This document shows positions 16,470 through 26,195 of a stretch of DNA of 64,000 nucleotides, in pieces. Position numbers and translations under genes: made by a program. The notes under the pieces were generated by a model. It made no database searches, was not told the origin of the DNA, and saw nothing but the letters and a program-made list of their open reading frames with translations. Source of the stretch: Sinomonas sp. ASV486 (GTDB lineage: Bacteria; Actinomycetota; Actinomycetes; Actinomycetales; Micrococcaceae); contig NZ_JAVFJK010000002.1 in the NCBI RefSeq assembly GCF_030908215.1, forward strand, positions 310,001-374,000, read 5' to 3'. Position 1 is the first letter of the stretch. Each line of letters starts with the position of its first letter.

Positions 16470-17343
16470 ATCCACTGCCCGTACGAGCACGGTCCCGACG
16501 GTCACACTCAACAACGGCGTGGAGATGCCAGCCCTCGGCTTCGGCGTCTTCCAGGTCCCGGACCCCGGCGAGTGCGAGCGCTCCGTGGTCGCCGCCCTCG
16601 ACACCGGCTACCGGCTGATCGACACAGCCGCGGCATACCTGAACGAGGACGCCGTGGGCCGCGCGGTTGCCGCAAGCGGGGTCCCCCGCGAGGACCTCTT
16701 CATCACGACCAAGCTCTGGGTCCAGGACACCGGCTACGAAGCGACGAAGGCCGCGTTCGCGAAGTCCCTGAAGAAGCTTGACCTCGATTACCTCGACCTG
16801 TACCTCATCCACCAGCCGCTCGGGGACTACTACGGCTCGTGGCGTGCCATGGAGGAGCTGTACAGCGAGGGGCTCGTGCGGGCCATCGGCGTGAGCAACT
16901 TCTACCCGGACCGGCTCGTGGACCTCATCCAGCACAACGAGGTGGTCCCGGCCGTCAACCAGATCGAGACGCACCCGTTCTTCCAGCGGACCGACTACCA
17001 GGTGCTCATGCGCGAGCACGGAGTCCAGATCGAGTCGTGGGGCCCGTTCGCAGAGGGACGCAACGCGCTCTTCACCAACCCGACGCTCACAGGGATCGGC
17101 GCCGCGCACGGCAGGTCAGTGGCGCAGGTGGTGCTTCGCTGGCTCGTGCAGCGCGGGGTCGTGGCGATCCCCAAGTCCGTGCGGACCGAGCGGATCCGCG
17201 AGAACTTCGACGTGTTCGGGTTTGTGCTCTCCGAGGATGAGATGACCCGGATCTCGGGCCTCGACACCGGGGTGAGCGCCTTCTTCGACCACCGCGACCC
17301 CGTTCAGGTCACGCGGCTGAACGAGGCCCGCCTTCCGGAGTGA
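16462..17343 (+). CDS. Aldo/keto reductase (AKR5-like, 2,5-diketogluconate reductase type)
   Basis: Encodes 293 residues from ATG 16462, chosen because GGAAGGA lies 6 bases upstream. [28 protein letters not shown], and I-P-K-S-V-R-x-E-R-I-x-E-N are standard AKR motifs (Asp, Tyr, Lys and His tetrad intact). Probably NADPH-dependent aldehyde/ketone reduction. Overlaps the exporter gene, so the two are co-expressed. Confidence 0.9.
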   Translation: MSESTARTSTVPTVTLNNGVEMPALGFGVFQVPDPGECERSVVAALDTGYRLIDTAAAYLNEDAVGRAVAASGVPREDLFITTKLWVQDTGYEATKAAFAKSLKKLDLDYLDLYLIHQPLGDYYGSWRAMEELYSEGLVRAIGVSNFYPDRLVDLIQHNEVVPAVNQIETHPFFQRTDYQVLMREHGVQIESWGPFAEGRNALFTNPTLTGIGAAHGRSVAQVVLRWLVQRGVVAIPKSVRTERIRENFDVFGFVLSEDEMTRISGLDTGVSAFFDHRDPVQVTRLNEARLPE

Positions 17344-17374
17344 GCTGCTGACAACCTGAGCGGCGCGTTGCCGG

Positions 17375-18967
17375 TCACTCCGTCTCCTGCGGCCGCGCGA
17401 GGCGCAGCTCCTCCGCGTCGAGCTGCGCCTGGATGATGCGCAGGACCGTGTCGTCGATCGTGCGGGCGTCGCGGAGGCGGACCACCGTGGCGCGCTTGTG
17501 GCCCAGGAGCGCCAGGCGCAGCCGCGTGTACTGGCGCGTCCTGACGATCGCGGGGTCGTCACTGTCGTCGAAGCCGGCGTTCATGGCTGCGAGGTGCTCG
17601 TCGTACTCGGCGTGGATGCGTTCGAGGACGTCGTCGTCGATCCGGAGCTCTCGCGCAAGGTCCGGCAGCGCACGGAATGCCTCCTCGGCCGCGGTGCGCT
17701 TGGCGAGCAGGAGCTCCTGGGTCACTGACGTGTCCTCTGGGATCCGCGCCCACCGGATCACCCTCGGCAGGGCGAGCCCCTGGACCACGAGGGACGCGAC
17801 CACCACGAAGGCCGTGAGGAACACAATCGCGTCCCGCTGAGGGTACTGGCCGGCGTCGGGGATCGAGAGTGCGACGGCGAGCGAAACCGCGCCGCGGAAG
17901 CCCGCCGTCGTGCTCATCACCCTCGCGCGGTTCGTGGTGCGCAGTTGGCGCTGGTAGGGCCGGCGGTCGACGGCGCGGATCAGGTAGGCGGAGAGGATCA
18001 GGACCGCAAGGCGCGTCAGCAGGATCGTCGCGTACACCGCGACGCCGACGAGGAGGATCTGCCCGATCGCCTGCCCGTTGGCGCGGCCCTCGGAGGCCCA
18101 GAGCCCCGCCGCCGACACAGGCAGCTGAAGGCCCACCAGCACGAACAGCGCGCCGTTGAGCATGAAGCTCGCGAGCGACCAGACCGCGACGGTCTGCTGG
18201 CGCGTGTACGCCGAGATGGCCAGCGGGGCCGCCTGCGAGAGGTACAGGCCGCACGCAACGACGGCCAGGACCGCGGAGGCGTGGATGAGCTCGGCGCCGA
18301 GGAACGCCGCGAACGGGGTCAGGAGCGTGGCTGCGTTGCCGACCATCGCGTTGTCGATCCTCTTGCGGCCCTCGAGCATCGCCCAGCCCACCGCGACCCC
18401 CACGGCCGCGCCGCCGAGGAAGGAGTAGAGGAAGTCGGCGGTCACGAGGAGCGGGCTGAAGGCGCCGCCCCCGGCCGCGGCGCTGAGCGCGACACCGTAG
18501 ATGACGAGCGCTGTGCCGTCGTTGACGAGGCTCTCCGCGCGCAGCGTGGTGAGCTGGCGCCGCGGGAGCGCGCGGCCGAGGGCGGCGACGGCGGTCGCGT
18601 CCGTCGGGGCCACCGCCGCGCCGAGGATCCACGCGGAGCCCCAGTCGACTCCCAGCGCGTGCGCGACGGCGGCGACGGCGGCCGCCGTGACCACCACGAG
18701 GAGCGTGGCCGAGAGCATGATGCCGCGGATGAACCGTCGGATCTCGCGCAGCGACGTCGTGAGGCTCTCCCAGTACAGGAGCACCGGGAGGAACAGGAGC
18801 AGGACGGTCTCCGGGGGCAGGCCGACTCCACGGAACACGGGGATGAGGCTCAGCGCGAGGCCGCAGGCGATCAGGACCACCGGCTGGCTGATCCTCAGCC
18901 GCGGCGCCAGCAGGCTCCCGAGGACGACCGCCGCGCCGAGGGCGACGATGAGTTCGAGACCGAGCAT
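17375..18967 (-). CDS. CPA1-family Na+/H+ antiporter
   Basis: Encodes 530 residues, starting at ATG 18967 after GGAGGAAGG. About 12 membrane segments, with the ion-binding L-V-N-D-G-T-A and F-R-G-A-V-S-L-A motifs of NhaP/YjcE-type CPA1 antiporters. The C-terminal 110 residues are a charged cytoplasmic domain. It should exchange Na+ (or K+) for protons. Convergent with the AKR and divergent from the SDR gene. Confidence 0.9.
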   Translation of the reverse strand: MLGLELIVALGAAVVLGSLLAPRLRISQPVVLIACGLALSLIPVFRGVGLPPETVLLLFLPVLLYWESLTTSLREIRRFIRGIMLSATLLVVVTAAAVAAVAHALGVDWGSAWILGAAVAPTDATAVAALGRALPRRQLTTLRAESLVNDGTALVIYGVALSAAAGGGAFSPLLVTADFLYSFLGGAAVGVAVGWAMLEGRKRIDNAMVGNAATLLTPFAAFLGAELIHASAVLAVVACGLYLSQAAPLAISAYTRQQTVAVWSLASFMLNGALFVLVGLQLPVSAAGLWASEGRANGQAIGQILLVGVAVYATILLTRLAVLILSAYLIRAVDRRPYQRQLRTTNRARVMSTTAGFRGAVSLAVALSIPDAGQYPQRDAIVFLTAFVVVASLVVQGLALPRVIRWARIPEDTSVTQELLLAKRTAAEEAFRALPDLARELRIDDDVLERIHAEYDEHLAAMNAGFDDSDDPAIVRTRQYTRLRLALLGHKRATVVRLRDARTIDDTVLRIIQAQLDAEELRLARPQETE

Positions 18968-19122
18968 GGCCTTCCTCCGGGTCCGAGGTGTGCCACCGAA
19001 TGTACGCCGTGTCTGCCCGCTTGGGGAGGTACTGCCGGTACACCGATCAGCGGCACCTCCCACGCAGAGGCTTCGGCGGGTTGACTGGGACTCTGGCCAA
19101 CCAACCTTCGGAAGGAACACCC

Positions 19123-19962
19123 ATGACTGGCACACCTGTCTGGTTCATCACCGGCTGCTCAACCGGCCTCGGCCGCGCGCTCGCCGAGGCAGTCCTCGCG
19201 AAGGGAGACCGAGCCGTCGTGACCGCGCGCGACGCCGGCTCGGTTGCCGGCCTCGCCGACGCCCACCCCGACGCCGCCCTCGCCCTCTCCCTCGACGTCA
19301 CCGATGCAACGCAGGTCGCCGCGGCCGTCGCTGCCACCGAAGAGCGGTTCGGGCAGGTCGATGTGCTCGTCAACAACGCCGGGTACGGGTACCGCTCGGC
19401 CGTCGAAGAGGGCGACGACGCCGATGTCGCCCGGCTGTTCGCGACCAATGTGTTCGGGCCCGTCGCGATGATGAAGGCCGTCCTGCCGGGGATGCGGGCG
19501 CGGCGTTCGGGGGCGATCGTGAACATCTCCTCGATCGGTGCGCGCCTGTGCCCTCCCGGCTCAGGGTTCTACTCGGCCACGAAGGCCGCACTCGAGGGCA
19601 TCTCGGGCTCCGCGCAGAAGGAGCTCGCACCACTGGGGATCTCGGTGACTGCCGTGGAGCCGGGCGGATTCCGCACCGACTTCGCGGGCCGCTCGCTCAC
19701 CCAGTCCCCGGCGCCGATCGAGGACTACGCCGAAACGGCCGGCCTGCGCCGCAAGGAGCACGACACCTACCACGGGACGCAGCCCGGCAACCCCGCCAGG
19801 GCCGCGCAGGCGATCATCGCGGCCGTCGAGGCCGAGGAAACGCCCGCGTTCCTCCTCCTGGGGCAGGACGCGCTCGCCGGATACCGGGCAGCGGCCGCAG
19901 CACAGGCCGCCGAGGTCGCCGCGTGGGAGTCGGTAAGCGCGTCGACGGGATTCGAGGGCTGA
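19123..19962 (+). CDS. Short-chain dehydrogenase/reductase
   Basis: Encodes 279 residues; the ATG follows GAAGGAA. Cofactor motif T-G-C-S-T-G-L-G, N-N-A-G, catalytic Ser in N-I-S-S and Y-x-A-T-K are intact. Classical SDR of the oxidoreductase type often annotated with retinol or ketoreductase names; substrate unknown. Confidence 0.9.
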   Translation: MTGTPVWFITGCSTGLGRALAEAVLAKGDRAVVTARDAGSVAGLADAHPDAALALSLDVTDATQVAAAVAATEERFGQVDVLVNNAGYGYRSAVEEGDDADVARLFATNVFGPVAMMKAVLPGMRARRSGAIVNISSIGARLCPPGSGFYSATKAALEGISGSAQKELAPLGISVTAVEPGGFRTDFAGRSLTQSPAPIEDYAETAGLRRKEHDTYHGTQPGNPARAAQAIIAAVEAEETPAFLLLGQDALAGYRAAAAAQAAEVAAWESVSASTGFEG

Positions 19963-19988
19963 GCGCGGGCCGGTAGCCTCGCTGCGTC

Positions 19989-20079
19989 CGTTCCTGCTCG
20001 GTCTGGCCGTGGCGCGGGCCCGGATTCCCGGCGTGTCGGGAATCCGGCCCCGTGTGGGGGCTCGTAGCGAGCAGGAACG
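19989..20079. terminator. Nested inverted repeat between convergent genes
   Basis: Outer arms CGTTCCTGCTCG (19989-20000) and its perfect complement (20068-20079) enclose an inner hairpin, CCGGATTCCCG (20020-20030) with complement at 20037-20047 and a 6-base loop. It lies between the SDR gene and the flavoprotein operon end, so it can act as a bidirectional terminator. There is no T-tract. Confidence 0.6.
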
Positions 20080-20097
20080 GGCGTGGGATCCAGCGGG

Positions 20098-21984
20098 TCA
20101 GGCGGTGCTGGCGGCCGACCCGGCGCCGCCGGACCGAACGTGATCACGGCCAGCCGGCACCGTCCCGCCGTCCTCGTACACGTCCGCGCCGGCGAGCTCG
20201 CGGCCCGCGACGTACCCGAACGTGAGCGCCGGGCCGAGGTTGATGCCGCCGGCCGGGTAGAAGCCGCCCATGATGTTGGCCTGGTCGTTGCCGGCCACGA
20301 AGAGGCCGGGAATCGCGGACCCATCGGCGCGCAGCACCCGCGCGCGGCCATCCGCGGCGAGGCCCGCGAATGTCCCGAAGGACCCCGGGACCACCTTGAC
20401 CGCGTAGTACGGGCCCTTCTCGATCGGCGCGAGTGACGGGTTCGGCCCGACCTTCGCGTCGCCGCCATAGCGGTTGAACTCGGTCTCGCCGCGCTCGAAC
20501 TCGGGGTCCTCGCCGAGGCGGGCGTTCTCGTTGAACCGCTCGACGGTCTCGCGGAGCCCGGCCGAGTCGATCCCGCACTTGGCCGCGAGTTCCTCGAGCG
20601 TCCGGCCCTTCACGAGGTACCCGTTGCGAAGGTACGGGAACAGCGGCACGGGCAGGGGCTTGGCCATCCCGAGCGGGTACTTGCGCACGAACCGCGAGTC
20701 GGCGATCTGCCACGATTCGACCGCCTCGCCCTCGGGCGTCGCCGCAATGAGCCCGGAGACGTAGTCGTAGTACCCGTTGGCCTCGTTGACGAACCGCTTG
20801 CCGTCCCGACGCACCCCGATCGAGCCGGGCTTCGCGCGGTCCATGATGTGCGGGAACACGCCGTTCCGCCCGAAGGCGGGGGCCTTCCCGACCGTGTAGG
20901 GAACGAGGGAGACGGGGCACCACGCTGCGGCCGACTCGACCTCGGTCTGGAACAGCGCACCGACGGACTCGCCGAGTGTGATGCCGTCGCCGGTGGTCTC
21001 CTTCGGGGCAAGCGTCCAGTGCTCGCGTCCCGTCGGCGTCTTCGGGAACAGCTCGCGCCGCCGCTCGACGTCGTTCGGGAATCCGCCCGCCGCAAGCACG
21101 ACGCCGCGAGCGGCGCGGATCTCGTACTCCACCTCAGATCCGTCAGGCCGGACACCGCGCACGACGGCGCCGGCGACCCGCCCGCCGTCGTCCCGCCCGC
21201 CGTCGTGCTCGCCGCCATGAGCAGCCGCGTCCGCGGTGAGGAGCCGGACGGCCGGCGTCGACACGCGCACGTCGACGCCGAGGTCGTCGGCGCTCTGCAG
21301 GAGCCGCCCCACGAGCGCGGTCCCGTTGACGAGGTGCATCCCGCGACGGTGCACGGCCAGGTCGAGCAGGTGCCGCCCCACCCGCCACGCCGAGTACGCG
21401 AGACCCGACAGGCTCCCCTGCGATGCGGAGAGGATCTTGGCCAGGTCCGGCCCAGCCATGATGCCCATGCCCAGGAACGACGTCTCGTACAGCTGCCCGC
21501 GAAGGAGCTTCCGCACGCGCGGCGAGAGCCGCGTGGCGTCCAGGGGCGCGGGGCCCACGGAGCGGTGGCCGGTCCCGGCGCCCGGGGTCTTGCCGTAGAT
21601 GTCCCGGATCTTGGCCCCGGGCGTGAACTGGAGCCGGGTCTTCTCCTCGAAGAAGCCGACCATGTGCGGGACCGCCTCGAGGAACGCGTCGATGCGAGCG
21701 CCGTCGTACCGCTCTCCGAGCCGGTGCCGGAGGTAGGTGCGGAACAGTTCGGGGTCCTCGTCCACGCCGTCAGCCTTCGCGAGGGGGTTTCCGGGAGTCC
21801 ACGCCCAGCCGCCGGACCACGCGGTCGCCCCGCCGCACACGTCGGCCTTCTCGACGACGACGACGCGCAGCCCGTGGTAGGCGGCCGTCACCGCCGCGGC
21901 GAGACCGCCGGCTCCGGAGCCGATGACCAGGACGTCGGTCTCGACCGTGCCGTTCTCGGCAGCAGGTGTGGGCTGGGCGTTCAT
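20098..21984 (-). CDS. KstD-like FAD-dependent dehydrogenase
   Basis: Encodes 628 residues. N-terminal FAD motif V-I-G-S-G-A-G-G-L-A-A-A and the G-G-A-T-A-W-S-G-G-x-x-W-x-P-G-N signature place it with 3-ketosteroid delta-1-dehydrogenases and the fumarate-reductase flavoprotein superfamily. The C-terminal G-N-D-Q-A-N-x-M-G-G-x-Y-P-x-G-G-I-N-L-G-P-A loop closes the FAD site. A His/Gly/Asp-rich stretch lies near residue 265. Such enzymes introduce C=C bonds next to a ring ketone. As the last gene of an operon with a quinate/shikimate-type dehydrogenase, a ring-desaturating step on a hydroaromatic acid is likely; the steroid name should not be transferred. Confidence 0.85.
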   Translation of the reverse strand: MNAQPTPAAENGTVETDVLVIGSGAGGLAAAVTAAYHGLRVVVVEKADVCGGATAWSGGWAWTPGNPLAKADGVDEDPELFRTYLRHRLGERYDGARIDAFLEAVPHMVGFFEEKTRLQFTPGAKIRDIYGKTPGAGTGHRSVGPAPLDATRLSPRVRKLLRGQLYETSFLGMGIMAGPDLAKILSASQGSLSGLAYSAWRVGRHLLDLAVHRRGMHLVNGTALVGRLLQSADDLGVDVRVSTPAVRLLTADAAAHGGEHDGGRDDGGRVAGAVVRGVRPDGSEVEYEIRAARGVVLAAGGFPNDVERRRELFPKTPTGREHWTLAPKETTGDGITLGESVGALFQTEVESAAAWCPVSLVPYTVGKAPAFGRNGVFPHIMDRAKPGSIGVRRDGKRFVNEANGYYDYVSGLIAATPEGEAVESWQIADSRFVRKYPLGMAKPLPVPLFPYLRNGYLVKGRTLEELAAKCGIDSAGLRETVERFNENARLGEDPEFERGETEFNRYGGDAKVGPNPSLAPIEKGPYYAVKVVPGSFGTFAGLAADGRARVLRADGSAIPGLFVAGNDQANIMGGFYPAGGINLGPALTFGYVAGRELAGADVYEDGGTVPAGRDHVRSGGAGSAASTA

Positions 21985-22901
21985 CGGGTGGCTCCGTTCG
22001 GTTCTGCGGGAGACGGGATCAGGGTGTGGGCTTCCTCACGGACACGGTCCGCGGCCTGCTTGAGGTGCCGGGCCCAGCCGAGCTCGCCGAAGCGCACGAC
22101 GTCGGCGGGAGACGGCGCCTCGACGCTCACCGGGGTGCCGCTCGGCAGTGCTGCGACGATCTCGGCCAGGTTGAGTCCGCCCTCGCCGGGGGCGAGGCGG
22201 GCGGCGCGGGACTCGTGGATGAGGCCCCCGCGGTCCGCGGGACGCGCGGCGGGCGCGTCGCAGAGCTGCAGCATGGGCACGAGGTCGGCCATGGCGGCGA
22301 GCTCCTCGAGCGCACCCCCGAAGCGCCGGAAGTGCAGCGTGTCGACGACGACCCTCGCCCCGGCGGCCCGCGCGGCCGCGGCGGCGGAGGCGAGCGAGTT
22401 GATGCGCTGGTAGGAGATGGGCTCGAGCGTGGGGGTGATGCCGAACTCGCGACCGTCCTCGGCCAGGAGCGCGAAGGTTTCGGCGAAGCGGACGGGGTCC
22501 GGGTCCGCCGATGCGACCGTCAGGGTCTCTGCGCCGAGGGCGCGCGCGGCCTCGAGCATGGGGAGCCACGCGTCGCGCTGGCCGTCGGCCCGGCCGCGCG
22601 CGGCATCGGGTGATGCGGGCGCGCCGGCGCCGTTCGTCCCGTCGATCAGGAGGAACTCCGTGTCGAGGACGCGGACTCCGGTCGACCGCACGTTCGCGAG
22701 GGTCTCGGCGAGCATCGGGGAACCGGGGGCCAGGTCGTACGCGCGCTCGGTCGGCGTCACTGGGCGCACTCGGGCGCCGATGAAGTCGAACCCGGCCTCT
22801 GCCGCGATGAGCACGAGGTCGGGCGGCGCCGTGTCGAGGAGCGAGAGCTGGGCCAGGCCTACCTCTCGCGTCGCCACGGACGGCTGCAGGGAGGCTGTCA
22901 T
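21981..22901 (-). CDS. Sugar-phosphate isomerase/epimerase-like TIM-barrel protein
   Basis: Encodes 306 residues of the xylose-isomerase-like TIM-barrel superfamily (A-x-L-S-L-L-D, L-D-T-E-F-L-L-I-D, T-L-E-P-I-S, V-V-D-T-L-H-F, S-V-E-A-P). Metal ligands (Glu, Asp, His, Glu) look present. The superfamily includes inosose dehydratase and the AsbF/QuiC-type 3-dehydroshikimate dehydratases. In this operon a dehydratase on a hydroaromatic intermediate is the best guess. Its ATG and stop overlap both neighbours as ATGA. Confidence 0.75.
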   Translation of the reverse strand: MTASLQPSVATREVGLAQLSLLDTAPPDLVLIAAEAGFDFIGARVRPVTPTERAYDLAPGSPMLAETLANVRSTGVRVLDTEFLLIDGTNGAGAPASPDAARGRADGQRDAWLPMLEAARALGAETLTVASADPDPVRFAETFALLAEDGREFGITPTLEPISYQRINSLASAAAAARAAGARVVVDTLHFRRFGGALEELAAMADLVPMLQLCDAPAARPADRGGLIHESRAARLAPGEGGLNLAEIVAALPSGTPVSVEAPSPADVVRFGELGWARHLKQAADRVREEAHTLIPSPAEPNGATR

Positions 22902-25096
22902 GCGAAGGCTCCTTCCAAGGAGCGGGTCGGAGTGCGGGTGTCCGGTCCGGACGGCGAGATGCCGGCGGCAAGGTACTGGGCGAGGCGCTGCGCGGCGTCG
23001 TACCCGTGCTTGATGGCGTTCGACGCCGTGGGCGGCAGCGGGTCGGCGACGGTCCCCGCGAGCACCACCGGAACGCCAGCGCCCAGGCTCAGGGCGGCCT
23101 CGCGGCCCGGGAGGTCGACGGCGGCGCTGAGCGGAACGACGCCGCGCGAGACGAGGAGGGGCCCCGGGGCGTCGAGCCACTGCTCGCCGTCCGCCCCGAC
23201 CACGCGGACGCGGCCGGAGGGGGTGCCGGGCGCCTCGGCCTCGAGGATGCGGGAGTCGAGCATGATCCGCACGCCCGGGTTGGCCTCGAGCCTGGGGACG
23301 GCAAGGATCTTGGCCCGACGGCCGGACTCGGGGGCGATGGTCTGCTCCGGCCCGACGAGGAGAACTCTCGTGCCGTGGGTCGCGAGCGTGTCCGCGGCGG
23401 ACATCGCGACGGAATCCGCGCCCCAGATCGTCACGGCCTCGGGCGCGGGATCGGTGCCATCGAGGATCCCAGCGTGGGCCGCGAGCCAGTCGCGGACGTC
23501 GAGCACCCCGTCGTGCGCCGCGCTCTGAGAACCAGCGCCGGTGACGGGGAAGCCGGGCTGGGGACGCTTCCCGCCCGTCGCGACGACGATCGCATCCGCG
23601 CGGTGGTCGCGTGCAAGGGCCGCAAGCGCCTGTGGCCCGTCGGCATCGACCGGGGCACCGAGGCCCAGTGTGATGCCGAGCCGCTCGATCTCGGCGCGGT
23701 TCCAGTCGAGGTAGCGGTGGAAGTCCGGCGTCGGGCGCATGCGGGCAGCGAGCCCGAACTGCCCGCCGATCCGATCCGCCGCGTCGAGGATGGTCACACG
23801 CGCGCCGGCCTCCGCGAGCTCGCGCGCGGCGGTCAGGCCCGCGGGCCCGGCACCCAGGACGACCGCGTGGGGCGCGGCGGCAGCGGGGACGACGTCGCGG
23901 GGTGCGGTGCCGCCGTCGTGCGACGCCTCGGCGCCGCGCACACGCGGCGTCGGGACGGGGACCCGGGACCGGCCGACCGCTGGGTTGACGGTGCACGTGA
24001 CCTGGCCGAGGCCGAGGTTGTCGATGCACACGTTGCACGCGATGCACGGCCGGTAGGCCCGGCGGTCGAGAACGCTGTGTCCAAGGACCGCGGGCACGAA
24101 CTGCGGGTCCGCGTGGACCGCGCGGCCGAGGGAGACGAAGTCGGAGTCTCCGGCGGCCAGGACGGACTCGATCGCCTCCGGAGAGTTGAGCCGTCCGGCC
24201 AGGCCGAGCGGGAGGCCGAAGCGGCGGTAGGCGCGCGCGTATTCGGCGAGGACGCCGGGCTTCCACTCCCCCGACTGCACGATCCACTCGCCAGCCTCGT
24301 AGCTGCCGGCGGAGAGGTCGAGGAAGTCGAGGGCGTCGAGATCGAGACGGGAGACGACGTCGAGCGTCTGCGCGGCGTCCAGTCCATCCGGGACACCCTC
24401 GACCATCGAGACGCGCATGCCCACGATCGCCTCGGGGGCTGCGGCGCGGACGGCCGCGATGACGAGGTTCGGGAAGGCCTCGGGGATGCCGAACTCGTCG
24501 GTGCGGCCGTTGGTTCGGGCGGACATGAACTGGTGGATCAGGTACCCGTGGCCCCCATGGATGCTGATGACATCGAACCCGGCCTCGACGGCGCGGCGCG
24601 CCCCTTCGCCGTAGGCCGCGGCCACCTCGCGGCACTCCTGCGTGGTGAGCGCGCGCGGCATCTCGCCGCCGGCGACCTCGCACGGCACGGACGACGGCGC
24701 GACGTTCGGGAACCCGGTCGAGGCCGACTGCGCGGTGCGGCCGCCGTGGTTGATCTCGACGGCGACGAGTGCGCCTTCCGCATGGATCGCGTCGGTGAGG
24801 GTCCGGAACCCCGGGATCACGGCGTCGTCGTGCAGGCCGAGCTGGTGGGTGCGGCCCTTGCCGTCGGCGCGCACATACGTGGCCTCGGTGGTCACGACGG
24901 CGAGCCCGGCCCTCGCGCGGGTCACGAGGTAGTCGGCGTACTGCTCGGTGATGCGCCCGTCCGTGGTTCCGTAGTTGCGCTCCATGGGCGAGCTCCACAG
25001 CCGGTTGCGGAGGGTGCGCTGCGGGCGGCCGTTGCGGCCGAGGGTCAGTGGCTCGCTGCCGAGGCGACGGCTGGCCGGATTCTGGGGGGCGTTCAT
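22898..25096 (-). CDS. NADH:flavin oxidoreductase / 2,4-dienoyl-CoA reductase-like Fe-S flavoprotein
   Basis: Encodes 732 residues. Residues 15-345 are an old-yellow-enzyme TIM barrel with the substrate-binding I-H-G-G-H-G-Y-L (His180, His183). Cys351, Cys354, Cys357 and Cys368 form the 4Fe-4S site. Residues from about 410 carry the second dinucleotide fold (V-L-G-A-G-P-A-G-L). This three-part plan is that of FadH/BaiCD-like enzymes that reduce or oxidize conjugated enones and dienes. Coupled by ATGA overlaps on both sides. Confidence 0.88.
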   Translation of the reverse strand: MNAPQNPASRRLGSEPLTLGRNGRPQRTLRNRLWSSPMERNYGTTDGRITEQYADYLVTRARAGLAVVTTEATYVRADGKGRTHQLGLHDDAVIPGFRTLTDAIHAEGALVAVEINHGGRTAQSASTGFPNVAPSSVPCEVAGGEMPRALTTQECREVAAAYGEGARRAVEAGFDVISIHGGHGYLIHQFMSARTNGRTDEFGIPEAFPNLVIAAVRAAAPEAIVGMRVSMVEGVPDGLDAAQTLDVVSRLDLDALDFLDLSAGSYEAGEWIVQSGEWKPGVLAEYARAYRRFGLPLGLAGRLNSPEAIESVLAAGDSDFVSLGRAVHADPQFVPAVLGHSVLDRRAYRPCIACNVCIDNLGLGQVTCTVNPAVGRSRVPVPTPRVRGAEASHDGGTAPRDVVPAAAAPHAVVLGAGPAGLTAARELAEAGARVTILDAADRIGGQFGLAARMRPTPDFHRYLDWNRAEIERLGITLGLGAPVDADGPQALAALARDHRADAIVVATGGKRPQPGFPVTGAGSQSAAHDGVLDVRDWLAAHAGILDGTDPAPEAVTIWGADSVAMSAADTLATHGTRVLLVGPEQTIAPESGRRAKILAVPRLEANPGVRIMLDSRILEAEAPGTPSGRVRVVGADGEQWLDAPGPLLVSRGVVPLSAAVDLPGREAALSLGAGVPVVLAGTVADPLPPTASNAIKHGYDAAQRLAQYLAAGISPSGPDTRTPTRSLEGAFA

Positions 25097-26184
25097 GCGA
25101 GGGCGTCCTCTCGGGAGAAGGTGACGGGGCGGCCGGTGCGCGACGACTCGTACACGGCGAGCAGGATTCTCAGGGCCGCGGTCGCGTCGGGGCCGGTGAT
25201 GGCGGGCTCACGGCCCTCACCGTCATTCGCGCTGAGCGCGGAGACGAAGTCCCGGATCTGTGCGGTGTGGTGCGGGATGAGCTGGCCGTTGATGGTGGCG
25301 AGGTCCACATTGGGGTCGACCCCGGCGGGCTGGACGGGCTCGGACTCGATGGTCCCGCCGCGGGCGAACAGGGTCACGCGGCCGTCGGTGCCCTCGGGGA
25401 ACTCGCTGAGCTCGGCCGTCGCGCCGGTCTCGCCCGTAATGCGGATGCTCACGCCGAGGCTCGGGGTCGCGGCGGTCGTCGCGGACAGGGTCGCGATGGC
25501 GCCGGAGGCGAAGCGGATGACGGCGGCGGCCGTGTCCTCGACCTCGATGCTGTGGGTGAACGTCGCGATGTGCCCGTGGACCTCGACAACCTCGCCCATG
25601 AGCCACTGGAGGAGGTCGATGTAGTGGATGGCCTGGGTCATGAGGACCCCGCCGCCGTCGGTCGCCCAGGTTCCACGCCACGCTGCCGCGCTGTAGTACG
25701 ACGGGTCGCGGTGCAGCACCACGGAGGCGTGGCCGAGGATCGGGCGGCCGATCGTGCCATCGTCGATGGCGGCCCGGAGGCGCTGCGCGGCCGGCCAGAA
25801 GCGGCGCTGGAAGAACACCCCCAGGCGCACCCCGGCGGCGTCGCACGCGGCGACCATCCGCTCGGCGGAGGCGAGGTCGATCGCGATCGGCTTCTCGCAC
25901 AGCACGTGCGCGCCGGCCGCGGCCGCGGCGAGGACCACCTCCTCGTGCGTCGGATGCGGGGTGCACACCGAAACGAGGTCGATGCCCGCGGCGAGGAGCT
26001 CCTCGACGGAGCCGTACGCGTGCTCGATCCCCCACTGCGAGGCGGTGGCGCGGGCGCGGTCGGCGTCGACGTCGCACACCGCGACGACCGTGGCCTCGGG
26101 GATCGCGGCGAAGGCCTCGAGGTGGTTGCGGCTGATGGCGCCGCAGCCGACGATGCCGACGCGGTACTTGGCAGGGGAGGTCAC
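25093..26184 (-). CDS. Gfo/Idh/MocA-family NAD(P)-dependent oxidoreductase
   Basis: Encodes 363 residues from GTG 26184, which follows AAAGGA. Rossmann motif G-I-V-G-C-G-A-I-S, the E-K-P-I family signature at about residue 96, and H-Y-I-D in the C-terminal alpha/beta domain. The family oxidizes secondary alcohols of sugars, cyclitols or ring acids. Its place between the shikimate-type dehydrogenase and the Fe-S flavoprotein suggests a second ring-hydroxyl oxidation. Overlaps the next gene by ATGA. Confidence 0.87.
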   Translation of the reverse strand: MTSPAKYRVGIVGCGAISRNHLEAFAAIPEATVVAVCDVDADRARATASQWGIEHAYGSVEELLAAGIDLVSVCTPHPTHEEVVLAAAAAGAHVLCEKPIAIDLASAERMVAACDAAGVRLGVFFQRRFWPAAQRLRAAIDDGTIGRPILGHASVVLHRDPSYYSAAAWRGTWATDGGGVLMTQAIHYIDLLQWLMGEVVEVHGHIATFTHSIEVEDTAAAVIRFASGAIATLSATTAATPSLGVSIRITGETGATAELSEFPEGTDGRVTLFARGGTIESEPVQPAGVDPNVDLATINGQLIPHHTAQIRDFVSALSANDGEGREPAITGPDATAALRILLAVYESSRTGRPVTFSREDALA

Positions 26185-26195
26185 TGGGGGTCCTT

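Noticed and set aside
20098-21984. 3-ketosteroid delta-1-dehydrogenase in steroid catabolism
   Set aside because: No other steroid-degradation genes; operon context is a hydroaromatic acid importer and dehydrogenase.
23006-25624. Long plus-strand open frame over the Fe-S flavoprotein and Gfo/Idh genes
   Set aside because: Antisense to two clear genes with domain motifs; its translation has no domain and is Arg/Gly/Asp-rich.
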